Assembly (NCBI RefSeq): GCF_029227915.1 | Contig: NC_079883.1 | Span: 12,650,001 to 12,714,000, forward strand | Direction of reading: 5' to 3' | Length of the DNA: 64,000 bases | Origin: Hydractinia symbiolongicarpus | Taxonomy: Eukaryota; Cnidaria; Hydrozoa; Anthoathecata; Hydractiniidae | Shown: positions 26,344 to 40,092 of the stretch, one piece after another | How the letters are laid out: the number at the start of each line of letters is the position of its first letter | Numbering within the stretch: position 1 is the stretch's first letter | The notes under the pieces: model-generated | What the model was told of the DNA's origin: nothing | Database searches by the model: none | What the model saw: the letters and a program-made list of their open reading frames with translations, nothing else | Made by a program: the position numbers and the translations under genes

Positions 26344-26850
26344 ATTAGTAGGGGCAAATACGTGCAATTTATTTTGACGTTGTGATCAAATTTTTTTATT
26401 TAATTTCTTTGAGTTACTGACCTCTGCGATTACTGCAAACGTCAGTAACTCGACCGTACAATTTCTGGTAGTGGGGGCCTGCGTCCGCGCTCGCCCCCTC
26501 CTTAAGTCAAAATGAATGAGCTTAGAATAGTTGCGCGGCCAAATGTCGGTGGTGACTTAAACGCTAAGGTAAAACCTCGCTTGGCTGTTACGAAACGTGA
26601 TTGCAATATAAGTCCTAGGAAGGCGGCGGAATTTTATTTTATTTGCCATTCCGTCAGGGTTATTGGATGATCGGCAATAGATCGAGTTTGTATGCATTTG
26701 AAAGCTCTTTTTTCTCGTACTATTACCTGAAAATGTCGTAGGAAAATGTCACAGGAAACACTTTCAACAACCGCCACGTTCCTTAATTGTTATAACAAGA
26801 AATATATCACAGCGCCATTGAAATGAAAAGGCAACAAATGAAAATGAAAA

Positions 26851-26968
26851 GCCTACGACACCGGGAGTTTCCAGGCGGTCCCCCATCCAAGTACTATCCC
26901 GGCCCGACGATGCTTAACTTCCGTGATCAGACGAGAACGGGTGTGTTCATCGTGGTATGGCCGTAGAC
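26851..26968 (-). rRNA. 5S rRNA copy 43
   Basis: gtttccagg for gttcccagg. Confidence 0.95.
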
Positions 26969-27475
26969 ATTAGTAGGGGCAAATACGTGCAATTTATTTT
27001 GACGTTGTGATCAAATTTTTTTATTTAATTTCTTTGAGTTACTGACCTCTGCGATTACTGCAAACGTTAGTAACTCGACCGTACAATTTCTGGTAGTGGG
27101 GGCCTGCGTCCGCGCTCGCCCCCTCCTTAAGTCAAAATGAATGAGCTTAGAATAGTTGCGCGGCCAAATGTCGGTGGTGACTTAAACGCTAAGGTAAAAC
27201 CTCGCTTGGCTGTTACGAAACGTGATTGCGATATAAGTCCTCGGAAGGCGGCGGAATTTTATTTTATTTGCCATTCCGTCAGGGTTATTGGATGATCGGC
27301 AATAGATCGAGTTTGTATGCATTTGAAAGCTCTTTTTTCTCGTACTATCACCTGAAAATGTCGTAGGAAAATGTCATAGGAAACACTTTCAACAACCGCC
27401 ACGTTCCCTAATTGTTATAACAAGAAATATATCACAGCGCTATTGAAATGAAAAGGCAACAAATGAAAATGAAAA

Positions 27476-27593
27476 GCCTACGACACCGGGAGTTCCCAGG
27501 CGGTCCCCCATCCAAGTACTATCCCGGCCCGACGATGCTTAACTTCCGTGATCAGACGAGAACGGGTGTGTTCATCGTGGTATGGCCGTAGAC
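27476..27593 (-). rRNA. 5S rRNA copy 44
   Basis: Consensus. Confidence 0.96.
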
Positions 27594-28100
27594 ATTAGTA
27601 GGGGCAAATACGTGCAATTTATTTTAACGTTGTGATCAAATTTTTTTATTTAATTTCTTTGAGTTACTGACCTCTGCGATTACTGCAAACGTCAGTAACT
27701 CGACCGTACAATTTCTGGTAGTGGGGGCCTGCGTCCGCGCTCGCCCCCTCCTTAAGTCAAAATGAATGAGCTTAGAATAGTTGCGCGGCCAAATGTCGGT
27801 GGTGACTTAAACGCTAAGGTAAAACCTCGCTTGGCTGTTACGAAACGTGATTGCGATATAAGTCCTCGGAAGGCGGCGGAATTTTATTTTATTTGCCATT
27901 CCGTCAGGGTTATTGGATGATCGGCAATAGATCGAGTTTGTATGCATTTGAAAGCTCTTTTTTCTCGTACTATCACCTGAAAATGTCGTAGGAAAATGTC
28001 ATAGGAAACACTTTCAACAACCGCCACGTTCCTTAATTGTTATAACAAGAAATATATCACAGCGCCATTGAAATGAAAAGGCAACAAATGAAAATGAAAA

Positions 28101-28218
28101 GCCTACGACACCGGGAGTTCCCAGGCGGTCCCCCATCCAAGTATTATCCCGGCCCGACGATGCTTAACTTCCGTGATCAGACGAGAACGGGTGTGTTCAT
28201 CGTGGTATGGCCGTAGAC
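28101..28218 (-). rRNA. 5S rRNA copy 45
   Basis: agtattatcc for agtactatcc. Confidence 0.95.
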
Positions 28219-28725
28219 ATTAGTAGGGGCAAATACGTGCAATTTATTTTGACGTTGTGATCAAATTTTTTTATTTAATTTCTTTGAGTTACTGACCTCT
28301 GCGATTACTGCAAACGTCAGTAACTCGACCGTACAATTTCTGGTAGTGGGGGCCTGCGTCCGCGCTCGCCCCCTCCTTAAGTCAAAATGAATGAGCTTAG
28401 AATAGTTGCGCGGCCAAATGTCGGTGGTGACTTAAACGCTAAGGTAAAACCTCGCTTGGCTGTTACGAAACGTGATCGCGATATAAGTCCTCGGAAGGCG
28501 GCGGAATTTTATTTTATTTGCCATTCCGTCAGGGTTATTGGATGATCGGCAATAGATCGAGTTTGTATGCATTTGAAAGCTCTTTTTTCTCGTACTATCA
28601 CCTGAAAATGTCGTAGGAAAATGTCATAGGAAACACTTTCAACAACCGCCACGTTCCTTAATTGTTATAACAAGAAATATATCACAGTGCCATTGAAATG
28701 AAAAGGCAACAAATGAAAAAGAAAA

Positions 28726-28843
28726 GCCTACGACACCGGGAGTTCCCAGGCGGTCCCCCATCCAAGTACTATCCCAGCCCGACGATGCTTAACTTCCGTA
28801 ATCAGACGGGAACGGGTGTGTTCATCGTGGTATGGCCGTAGAC
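28726..28843 (-). rRNA. 5S rRNA copy 46
   Basis: Same three variants as copy 41, five units away. Confidence 0.92.
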
Positions 28844-29350
28844 ATTAGTAGGGGCAAATACGTGCAATTTATTTTGACGTTGTGATCAAATTTTTTTATT
28901 TAATTTCTTTGAGTTACTGACCTCTGCGATTACTGCAAACGTCAGTAACTCGACCGTACAATTTCTGGTAGTGGGGGCCTGCGTCCGCGCTCGCCCCCTC
29001 CTTAAGTCAAAATGAATGAGCTTAGAATAGTTGCGCGGCCAAATGTCGGTGGTGACTTAAACGCTAAGGTAAAACCTCGCTTGGCTGTTACGAAACGTGA
29101 TTGCGATATAAGTCCTCGGAAGGCGGCGGAATTTTATTTTATTTGCCATTCCGTCAGGGTTATTGGATGATCGGCAATAGATCGAGTTTGTATGCATTTG
29201 AAAGCTCTTTTTTCTGGTACTATCACCTGAAAATGTCGTAGGAAAATGTCATAGGAAACACTTTCAACAACCGCCACGTTCCTTAATTGTTATAACAAGA
29301 AATATATCACAGCGCCATTGAAATGAAAAGGCAACAAATGAAAATGAAAA

Positions 29351-29468
29351 GCCTACGACACCGGGAGTTCCCAGGCGGTCCCCCATCCAAGTACTATCCC
29401 GGCCCGACGATGCTTAACTTCCGTGATCAGACGAGAACGGGTGTGTTCATCGTGGTATGGCCGTAGAC
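29351..29468 (-). rRNA. 5S rRNA copy 47
   Basis: Consensus. Confidence 0.96.
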
Positions 29469-29975
29469 ATTAGTAGGGGCAAATACGTGCAATTTATTTT
29501 GACGTTGTGATCAAATTTTTTTATTTAATTTCTTTGAGTTACTGACCTCTGTGATTACTGCAAACGTCAGTAACTCGACCGTACAATTTCTGGTAGTGGG
29601 GGCCTGCGTCCGCGCTCGCCCCCTCCTTAAGTCAAAATGAATGAGCTTAGAATAGTTGCGCGGCCAAATGTCGGTGGTGACTTAAACGCTAAGGTAAAAC
29701 CTCGCTTGGCTGTTACGAAACGTGATTGCGATATAAGTCCTCGGAAGGCGGCGGAATTTTATTTTATTTGCCATTCCGTCAGGGTTATTGGATGATCGGC
29801 AATAGATCGAGTTTGTATGCATTTGAAAGCTCTTTTTTCTCGTACTATCACCTGAAAATGTCGTAGGAAAATGTCATAGGAAACACTTTCAACAACCGCC
29901 ACGTTCCTTAATTGTTATAACAAGAAATATATCACAGCGCCATTGAAATGAAAAGGCAACAAATGAAAATGAAAA

Positions 29976-30093
29976 GCCTACGACACCGGGAGTTCCCAGG
30001 CGGTCCCCCATCCAAGTACTATCCCGGCCCAACGATGCTTAACTTCCGTGATCAGACGAGAACGGGTGTGTTCATCGTGGTATGGCCGTAGAC
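29976..30093 (-). rRNA. 5S rRNA copy 48
   Basis: ggcccaacg variant. Confidence 0.95.
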
Positions 30094-30600
30094 ATTAGTG
30101 GGGGCAAATACGTGCAATTTATTTTGACGTTGTGATCAAATTTTTTTATTTAATTTCTTTGAGTTACTGACCTCTGCGATTACTGCAAACGTCAGTAACT
30201 CGACCGTACAATTTCTGGTAGTGGGGGCCTGCGTCCGCGCTCGCCCCCTCCTTAAGTCAAAATGAATGAGCTTAGAATAGTTGCGCGGCCAAATGTCGGT
30301 GGTGACTTAAACGCTAAGGTAAAACCTCGCTTGGCTGTTACGAAACGTGATTGCGATATAAGTCCTCGGAAGGCGGCGGAATTTTATTTTATTTGCCATT
30401 CCGTCAGGGTTATTGGATGATCGGCAATAGATCGAGTTTGTATGCATTTGAAAGCTCTTTTTTCTCGTACTATCACCTGAAAATGTCGTAGGAAAATGTC
30501 ATAGGAAACACTTTCAACAACCGCCACGTTCCTTAATTGTTATAACAAGAAATATATCACAGCGCCATTGAAATGAAAAGGCAACAAATGAAAATGAAAA

Positions 30601-30717
30601 GCCTACGACACCGGGAGTTCCCAGGCGGTCCCCCATCCAAGTACTATCCGGGCCGACGATGCTTAACTTCCGTGATCAGACGAGAACGGGTGTGTTCATC
30701 GTGGTATGGCCGTAGAC
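30601..30717 (-). rRNA. 5S rRNA copy 49
   Basis: One base shorter: tccgggccgacg for tcccggcccgacg. Confidence 0.88.
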
Positions 30718-31224
30718 ATTAGTAGGGTCAAATACGTGCAATTTATTTTGACGTTGTGATCAAATTTTTTTATTTAATTTCTTTGAGTTACTGACCTCTG
30801 CGATTACTGCAAACGTCAGTAACTCGACCGTACAATTTCTGGTAGTGGGGGCCTGCGTCCGCGCTCGCCCCCTCCTTAAGTCAAAATGAATGAACTTAGA
30901 ATAGTTGCGCGGCCAAATGTCGGTGGTGACTTAAACGCTAAGGTAAAACCTCGCTTGGCTGTTACGAAACGTGATTGCGATATAAGTCCTCGGAAGGCGG
31001 CGGAATTTTATTTTATTTGCCATTCCGTCAGGGTTATTGGATGATCGGCAATAGATCGAGTTTGTATGCATTTGAAAGCTCTTTTTTCTCGTACTATCAC
31101 CTGAAAATGTCGTAGGAAAATGTCATAGGAAACACTTTAAACAACCGCCACGTTCCCTAATTGTTATAACAAAAAATATATCACAGCGCCATTGAAATGA
31201 AAAGGCAACAAATAAAAATGAAAA

Positions 31225-31342
31225 GCCTACGACACCGGAAGTTCCCGGGCGGTCCCCCATCCAAGTACTATCCCGGCCCGACGATGCTTAACTTCCGTGA
31301 TCAGACGAGAACGGGTGTGTTCATCGTGGTATGGCCGTAGAC
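31225..31342 (-). rRNA. 5S rRNA copy 50
   Basis: ccggaagttcccgggcgg; the ccggaag change recurs in copies 53 and 56. Confidence 0.93.
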
Positions 31343-31849
31343 ATTAGTAGGGGCAAATACGTGCAATTTATTTTGACGTTGTGATCAAATTTTTTTATTT
31401 AATTTCTTTGAGTTACTGACCTCTGCGATTACTGCAAACGTCAGTAACTCGACCGTACAGTTTCTGGTAGTGGGGGCCTGCGTCCGCGCTCGCCCCCTCC
31501 TTAAGTCAAAATGAATGAGCTTAGAATAGTTGCGCGGCCAAATGTCGGTGGTGACTTAAACGCTAAGGTAAAACCTCGCTTGGCTGTTACGAAACGTGAT
31601 TGCGATATAAGTCCTCGGAAGGCGGCGGAATTTTATTTTATTTGCCATTCCGTCAGGGTTATTGGATGATCGGCAATAGATCGAGTTTGAATGCATTTGA
31701 AAGCTCTTTTTTCTCGTACTATCACCTGAAAATGTCGTAGGAAAATGTCATAGGAAACACTTTCAACAACCGCCACGTTCCCTAATTGTTATAACAAGAA
31801 ATATATCACAGCGCCATTGAAATGAAAAGGCAACAAATGAAAATGAAAA

Positions 31850-31967
31850 GCCTGCGACACCGGGAGTTCCCAGGCGGTCCCCCATCCAAGTACTATCCCG
31901 GCCCGACGATGCTTAACTTCCGTGATCAGACGAGAACGGGTGTGTTCATCGTGGTATGGCCGTAGAC
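31850..31967 (-). rRNA. 5S rRNA copy 51
   Basis: cctgcgac for cctacgac. Confidence 0.95.
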
Positions 31968-32474
31968 ATTAGTAGGGGCAAATACGTGCAATTTATTTTG
32001 ACGTTGTGATCAAATTTTTTTATTTAATTTCTTTGAGTTACTGACCTCTGCGATTACTGCAAACGTCAGTAACTCGACCGTACAATTTCTGGTAGTGGGG
32101 GCCTGCGTCCGCGCTCGCCCCCTCCTTAAGTCAAAATGAATGAGCTTAGAATAGTTGCGCGGCCAAATGTCGGTGGTGACTTAAACGCTAAGGTAAAACC
32201 TCGCTTGGCTGTTACGAAACGTGATTGCGATATAAGTCCTCGGAAGGCGGCGAAATTTTATTTTATTTGCCATTCCGTCAGGGTTATTGGATGATCGGCA
32301 ATAGATCGAGTTTGTATGCATTTGAAAGCTCTTTTTTCTCGTATTATCACCTGAAAATGTCGTAGGAAAATGTCATAGGAAACACTTTCAACAACCGCCA
32401 CGTTCCCTAATAGTTATAACAAGAAATATATCACAGCACCATTGAAATGAAAAGGCAACAAATGAAAATGAAAA

Positions 32475-32592
32475 GCCTACGACACCGGGAGTTCCCAGGC
32501 GGTTCCCCATCCAAGTACTATCCCGGCCAGACGATGCTTAACTTCCGTGATCAGACGAGAACGGGTGTGTTCATCGTGGTATGGCCGTAGAC
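32475..32592 (-). rRNA. 5S rRNA copy 52
   Basis: ggttcccc and ggccagacg. Confidence 0.93.
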
Positions 32593-33099
32593 ATTAGTAG
32601 GGGCAAATACGTGCAATTTATTTTGACGTTGTGATCAAATTTTTTTATTTAATTTCTTTGAGTTACTGACCTCTGCGATTACTGCAAACGTCAGTAACTC
32701 GACCGTACAATTTCTGGTAGTGGGGGTCTGCGTCCGCGCTCGCCCCCTCCTTAAGTCAAAATGAATGAGCTTAGAATAGTTGCGCGGCCAAATGTCGGTG
32801 GTGACTTAAACGCTAAGGTAAAACCACGCTTGGCTGTTACGAAACGTGATTGCGATATAAGTCCTCGGAAGGCGGCGGAATGTTATTTTATTTGCCATTC
32901 CGTCAGGGTTATTGGATGATCGGCAATAGATCGAGTTTGTATGCATTTGAAAGCTCTTTTTTCTCGTACTATCACCTGAAAATGTCGTAGGAAAATGTCA
33001 TAGGAAACACTTTAAACAACCGCCACGTTCCCTAATTGTTATAACAAAAAATATATCACAGCGCCATTGAAATGAAAAGGCAACAAATGAAAATGAAAA

Positions 33100-33217
33100 G
33101 CCTACGACACCGGAAGTTCCCAGGCGGTCCCCCATCCAAGTACTATCCCGGCCCGACGATGCTTAACTTCCGTGATCAGACGAGAACGGGTGTGTTCATC
33201 GTGGTATGGCCGTAGAC
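33100..33217 (-). rRNA. 5S rRNA copy 53
   Basis: ccggaag variant. Confidence 0.95.
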
Positions 33218-33724
33218 ATTAGTAGGGGCAAATACGTGCAATTTATTTTGACGTTGTGATCAAATTTTTTTATTTAATTTCTTTGAGTTACTGACCTCTG
33301 CGATTACTGCAAACGTCAGTAACTCGACCGTACAATTTCTGGTAGTGGGGGCCTGCGTCCGCGCTCGCCCCCTCCTTAAGTCAAAATGAATGAGCTTAGA
33401 ATAGTTGCGCGGCCAAATGTCGGTGGTGACTTAAACGCTAAGGTAAAACCTCGCTTGGCTGTTACGAAACGTGATTGCGATATAAGTCCTCGGAAGGCGG
33501 CGGAATTTTATTTTATTTGCCATTCCGTCAGGGTTATTGGATGATCGGCAATAGATCGAGTTTGTATGCATTTGTAAGCTCTTTTTTCTCGTACTATCAC
33601 CTGAAAATATCGTAGGAAAATGTCATAGGAAACACTTTCAACAACCGCCACGTTCCCTAATTGTTATAACAAGAAATATATCACAGCGCCATTGAAATGA
33701 AAAGGCAACAAATGAAAATGAAAA

Positions 33725-33842
33725 GCCTACGACACCGGGAGTTCCCAGGCGGTCCCCCATCCAAGTACTATCCCGGCCCGACGATGCTTAACTTCCGTGA
33801 TCAGACGAGAACGGGTGTGTTCATCGTGGTATGGCCGTAGAC
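33725..33842 (-). rRNA. 5S rRNA copy 54
   Basis: Consensus. Confidence 0.96.
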
Positions 33843-34349
33843 ATTAGTAGGGGCAAATACGTGCAATTTATTTTGACGTTGTGATCAAATTTTTTTATTT
33901 AATTTCTTTGAGTTACTGACCTCTGCGATTACTGCAAACGTCAGTAACTCGACCGTACAATTTCTGGTAGTGGGGGCCTGCGTCCGCGCTCGCCCCCTCC
34001 TTAAGTCAAAATGAATGAGCTTAGAATAGTTGCGCGGCCAAATGTCGGTGGTGACTTAAACGCTAAGGTAAAACCTCGCTTGGCTGTTACGAAACGTGAT
34101 TGCGATATAAGTCCTCGGAAGGCGGCGGAATTTTATTTTATTTTCCATTCCGTCAGGGTTATTGGATGATCGGCAATAGATCGAGTTTGTATGCATTTGA
34201 AAGCTCTTTTTTCTCGTACTATCACCTGAAAATGTCGTAGGAAAATGTCATAGGAAACACTTTCAACAACCGCCACGTTCCTTAATTGTTATAACAAGAA
34301 ATATATCACAGCGCCATTGAAATGAAAAGGCAACAAATGAAAATGAAAA

Positions 34350-34467
34350 GCCTACGACACCGGGAGTTCCCAGGCGGTCCCCCATCCAAGTACTATCCCG
34401 GCCCGACGATGCTTAACTTCCGTGATCAGACGAGAACGGGTGTGTTCATCGTGGTATGGCCGTAGAC
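34350..34467 (-). rRNA. 5S rRNA copy 55
   Basis: Consensus. Confidence 0.96.
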
Positions 34468-34974
34468 ATTAGTAGGGGCAAATACGTGCAATTTATTTTG
34501 ACGTTGTGATCAAATTTTTTTATTTAATTTCTTTGAGTTACTGACCTCTGCGATTACTGCAAACGTCAGTAACTCGACCGTACAATTTCTGGTAGTGTGG
34601 GTCTGCGTCCGCGCTCGCCCCCTCCTTAAGTCAAAATGAATGAGCTTAGAATAGTTGCGCGGCCAAATGTCGGTGGTGACTTAAACGCTAAGGTAAAACC
34701 TCGCTTGGCTGTTACGAAACGTGATTGCGATATAAGTCCTCGGAAGGCGGCGGAATTTTATTTTATTTGCCATTCCGTCAGGGTTATTGGATGATCGGCA
34801 ATAGATCGAGTTTGTATGCATTTGAAAGCTCTTTTTTCTCGTACTATCACCTGAAAATGTCGTAGGAAAATGTCATAGGAAACACTTTAAACAACCGCCA
34901 CGTTCCCTAATTGTTATAACAAAAAATATATCACAGCGCCATTGAAATGAAAAGGCAACAAATGAAAATGAAAA

Positions 34975-35092
34975 GCCTACGACACCGGAAGTTCCCAGGC
35001 GGTCCCCCATCCAAGTACTATCCCGGCCCGACGATGCTTAACTTCCGTGATCAGACGAGAACGGGTGTGTTCATCGTGGTATGGCCGTAGAC
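34975..35092 (-). rRNA. 5S rRNA copy 56
   Basis: ccggaag variant. Confidence 0.95.
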
Positions 35093-35599
35093 ATTAGTAG
35101 GGGCAAATACGTGCAATTTATTTTGACGTTGTGATCAAATTTTTTTATTTAATTTCTTTGAGTTACTGACCTCTGCGATTACTGCAAACGTCAGTAACTC
35201 GACCGTACAATTTCTGGTAGTGGGGGCCTGCGTCCGCGCTCGCCCCCTCCTTAAGTCAAAATGAATGAGCTTAGAATAGTTGCGCGGCCAAATGTCGGTG
35301 GTGACTTAAACGCTAAGGTAAAACCTCGCTTGGCTGTTACGAAACGTGATTGCGATATAAGTCCTCGGAAGGCGGCGGAATTTTATTTTATTTGCCATTC
35401 CGTCAGGGTTATTGGATGATCGGCAATAGATCGAGTTTGTATGCATTTGAAAGCTCTTTTTTCTCGTACTATCACCTGAAAATATCGTAGGAAAATGTCA
35501 TAGGAAACACTTTCAACAACCGCCACGTTCCCTAATTGTTATAACAAGAAATATATCACAGCGCCATTGAAATGAAAAGGCAACAAATGAAAATGAAAA

Positions 35600-35717
35600 G
35601 CCTACGACACCGGGAGTTCCCAGGCGGTCCCCCATCCAAGTACTATCCCGGCCCGACGATGCTTAACTTCCGTGATCAGACGAGAACGGGTGTGTTCATC
35701 GTGGTATGGCCGTAGAC
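35600..35717 (-). rRNA. 5S rRNA copy 57
   Basis: Consensus. Confidence 0.96.
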
Positions 35718-36224
35718 ATTAGTAGGGGCAAATACGTGCAATTTATTTTGACGTTGTGATCAAATTTTTTTATTTAATTTCTTTGAGTTACTGACCTCTG
35801 CGATTACTGCAAACGTCAGTAACTCGACCGTACAATTTCTGGTAGTGGGGGCCTGCGTCCGCGCTCGCCCCCTCCTTAAGTCAAAATGAATGAGCTTAGA
35901 ATAGTTGCGCGGCCAAATGTCGGTGGTGACTTAAACGCTAAGGTAAAACCTCGCTTGGCTGTTACGAAACGTGATTGCGATATAAGTCCTCGGAAGGCGG
36001 CGGAATTTTATTTTATTTGCCATTCCGTCAGGGTTATTGGATGATCGGCAATAGATCGAGTTTGTATGCATTTGAAAGCTCTTTTTTCTCGTACTATCAC
36101 CTGAAAATGTCGTAGGAAAATGTCATAGGAAACATTTTCAACAACCGCCACGTTCCTTAATTGTTATAACAAGAAATATATCACAGCGCCATTGAAATGA
36201 AAAGGCAACAAATGAAAATGAAAA

Positions 36225-36342
36225 GCCTACGACACCGGGAGTTCCCAGGCGGTTCCCCATCCAAGTACTATCCCGGCCCGACGATGCTTAACTTCCGTGA
36301 TCAGACGAGAACGGGTGTGTTCATCGTGGTATGGCCGTAGAC
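36225..36342 (-). rRNA. 5S rRNA copy 58
   Basis: ggttcccc variant. Confidence 0.95.
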
Positions 36343-36849
36343 ATTAGTAGGGACAAATACGTGCAATTTATTTTGACGTTGTGATCAAATTTTTTTATTT
36401 AATTTCTTTGAGTTACTGACCTCTGCGATTACTGCAAACGTCAGTAACTCGACCGTACAATTTCTGGTAGTGGGGGCCTGCGTCCGCGCTCGCCCCCTCC
36501 TTAAGTCAAAATGAATGAGCTTAGAATAGTTGCGCGGCCAAATGTCGGTGGTGACTTAAACGCTAAGGTAAAACCTCGCTTGGCTGTTACGAAACGTGAT
36601 TGCGATATAAGTCCTCGGAAGGCGGCGGAATTTTATTTTATTTGCCATTCCGTCAGGGTTATTGGATGATCGGCAATAGATCGAGTTTGTATGCATTTGA
36701 AAGCTCTTTTTTCTCGTACTATCACCTGAAAATGTCGTAAGAAAATGTCATAGGAAACACTTTCAACAACCGCCACGTTCCTTAATTGTTATAACAAGAA
36801 ATATATCACAGCGCCATTGAAATGAAAAGGCAACAAATGAAAATGAAAA

Positions 36850-36967
36850 GCCTACGACACCGGGAGTTCCCAGGCGGTCCCCCATCCAAGTACTATCCCG
36901 GCCCGACGATGCTTTACTTCCGTGATCAGACGAGAACGGGTGTGTTCATCGTGGTATGGCCGTAGAC
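36850..36967 (-). rRNA. 5S rRNA copy 59
   Basis: gctttactt for gcttaactt. Confidence 0.94.
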
Positions 36968-37474
36968 ATTAGTAGGGGCAAATACGTGCAATTTATTTTG
37001 ACGTTGTGATCAAATTTTTTTATTTAATTTCTTTGAGTTACTGACCTCTGCGATTACTGCAAACGTCAGTAACTCGACCGTACAATTTCTGGTAGTGGGG
37101 GCCTGCGTCCGCGCTCGCCCCCTCCTTAAGTCAAAATGAATGAGCTTAGAATAGTTGCGCGGCCAAATGTCGGTGGTGACTTAAACGCTAAGGTAAAACC
37201 TCGCTTGGCTGTTACGAAACGTGATTGCGATATAAGTCCTCGGAAGGCGGCGGAATGTTATTTTATTTGCCATTCCGTCAGGGTTATTGGATGATCGGCA
37301 ATAGATCGAGTTTGTATGCATTTGAAAGCTCTTTTTTCTCGTACTATCACCTGAAAATGTCGTAGGAAAATGTCATAGGAAACACTTTCAACAACCGCCA
37401 CGTTCCCTAATTGTTATAACAAGAAATATATCACAGCGCCATTGAAATGAAAAGGCAACAAATGAAAATGAAAA

Positions 37475-37592
37475 GCCTACGACACCGGGAGTTCACAGGC
37501 GGTCCCCCATCCAAGTACTATCCCGGGCCGACGATGCTTAACTTCCGTGATCAGACGAGAACGGGTGTGTTCATCGTGGTATGGCCGTAGAC
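37475..37592 (-). rRNA. 5S rRNA copy 60
   Basis: gttcacagg and cccgggccg. Confidence 0.93.
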
Positions 37593-38099
37593 ATTAGTAG
37601 GGGCAAATACGTGCAATTTATTTTGACGTTGTGATCAAATTTTTTTATTTAATTTCTTTGAGTTACTGACCTCTGCGATTACTGCAAACGTCAGTAACTC
37701 GACCGTACAATTTCTGGTAGTGGGGGCCTGCGTCCGCGCTCGCCCTCTCCTTAAGTCAAAATGAATAAGCTTAGAATAGTTGCGCGGCCAAATGTCGGTG
37801 GTGACTTAAACGCTAAGGTAAAACCTCGCTTGGCTGTTACGAAACGTGATTGCGATATAAGTCCTCGGAAGGCGGCGGAATTTTATTTTATTTGCCATTC
37901 CGTCAGGGTTATTGGATGATCGGCAATAGATCGAGTTTGTATGCATTTGAAAGCTCTTTTTTCTCGTACTATCACCTGAAAATGTCGTAGGAAAATGTCA
38001 TAGGAAACACTTTCAACAACCGCCACGTTCCTTAATTGTTATAACAAGAAATATATCACAGCGCCATTGAAATGAAAAGGCAACAAATGAAAATGAAAA

Positions 38100-38217
38100 G
38101 CCTACGACACCGGGAGTTCCCAGGCGGTCCCCCATCCAAGTACTATCCCGGCCCGACGATGCTTAACTTCCGTGATCAGACGAGAACGGGTGTGTTCATC
38201 GTGGTATGGCCGTAGAC
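38100..38217 (-). rRNA. 5S rRNA copy 61
   Basis: Consensus. Confidence 0.96.
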
Positions 38218-38724
38218 TTTAGTAGGGGCAAATACGTGCAATTTATTTTGACGTTGTGATCAAATTTTTTTATTTAATTTCTTTGAGTTACTGACCTCTG
38301 CGATTACTGCAAACGTCAGTAACTCGACCGTACAATTTCTGGTAGTGGGGGCCTGCGTCCGCGCTCGCCCCCTCCTTAAGTCAAAATGAATGAGCTTAGA
38401 ATAGTTGCGCGGCCAAATGTCGGTGGTGACTTAAACGCTAAGGTAAAACCTCGCTTGGCTGTTACGAAACGTGATTGCGATATAAGTCCTCGGAAGGCGG
38501 CGGAATTTTATTTTATTTGCCATTCCGTCAGGGTTATTGGATGATCGGCAATAGATCGAGTTTGTATGCATTTGAAAGCTCTTTTTTCTCGTACTATCAC
38601 CTGAAAATGTCGTAGGAAAATGTCATAGGAAACACTTTCAACAACCGCCACGTTCCTTAATTGTTATAACAAGAAATATATCACAGCGCCATTGAAATGA
38701 AAAGGCAACAAATGAAAATGAAAA

Positions 38725-38842
38725 GCCTACGACAGCGGGAGTTCACAGGCGGTCCCCCATCCAAGTACTATCCCGGCCCGACGATGCTTAACTTCTGTGA
38801 TCAGACGAGAACGGGTGTGTTCATCGTGGTATGGCCGTAGAC
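38725..38842 (-). rRNA. 5S rRNA copy 62
   Basis: gacagcggg, gttcacagg and cttctgtg. Confidence 0.92.
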
Positions 38843-39349
38843 ATTAGTAGGGGCAAATACGTGCAATTTATTTTGACGTTGTGATCAAATATTTTTATTT
38901 AATTTCTTTGAGTTACTGACCTCTGCGATTACTGCAAACGTCAGTAATTCGACCGTACAATTTCTGGTAGTGGGGGCCTGCGTCCGCGCTCGCCCCCTCC
39001 TTAAGTCAAAATGAATGAGCTTAGAATAGTTGCGCGGCCAAATGTCGGTGGTGACTTAAACGCTAAGGTAAAACCTCGCTTGGCTGTTACGAAACGTGAT
39101 TGCGATATAAGTCCTCGGAAGGCGGCGGAATTTTATTTTATTTGCCATTCCGTCAGGGTTATTGGATGATCGGCAATAGATCGAGTTTGTATGCATTTGA
39201 AAGCTCTTTTTTCTTGTACTATCACCTGAAAATGTCGTAGGAAAATGTCATAGGAAACACTTTCAACAACCGCCACGTTCCTTAATTGTTATAACAAGAA
39301 ATATATCACAGCGCCATTGAAATGAAAAGGCAACAAATGAAAATGAAAA

Positions 39350-39467
39350 GCCTACGACACCGGGAGTTCCCAGGCGGTCCCCCATCCCAGTACTATCCCG
39401 GCCCGACGATGCTTAACTTCCGTGATCAGACGAGAACGGGTGTGTTCATCGTGGTATGGCCGTAGAC
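39350..39467 (-). rRNA. 5S rRNA copy 63
   Basis: atcccagtac variant. Confidence 0.95.
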
Positions 39468-39974
39468 ATTAGTAGGGGCAAATACGTGCAATTTATTTTG
39501 ACGTTGTGATCAAATTTTTTTATTTAATTTCTTTGAGTTACTGACCTCTGCGATTACTGCAAACGTCAGTAACTCGACCTTACAATTTCTGGTAGTGGGG
39601 GCCTGCGTCCGCGCTCGCCCCCTCCTTAAGTCAAAATGAATGAGCTTAGAATAGTTGCGCGGCCAAATGTCGGTGGTGACTTAAACGCTAAGGTAAAACC
39701 TCGCTTGGCTGTTACGAAACGTGATTGCGATATAAGTCCTCGGAAGGCGGCGGAATTTTATTTTATTTGCCATTCCGTCAGGGTTATTGGATGATCGATA
39801 ATAGATCGAGTTTGTATGCATTTGAAAGCTCTTTTTTCTCGTACTATCACCTGAAAATGTCGTAGGAAAATGTCATAGGAAACACTTTCAACAACCGCCA
39901 CGTTCCTTAATTGTTATAACAAGAAATATATCACAGCGCCATTGAAATGAAAAGGCAACAAATGAAAATGAAAA

Positions 39975-40092
39975 GCCTACGACACCGGGAGTTCCCAGGC
40001 GGTTCCCCATCCAAGTACTATCCCGGCCCGACGATGCTTAACTTCCGTGATCAGACGAGGACGGGTGTGTTCATCGTGGTATGGCCGTAGAC
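39975..40092 (-). rRNA. 5S rRNA copy 64
   Basis: ggttcccc and gaggacgg. Confidence 0.94.
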
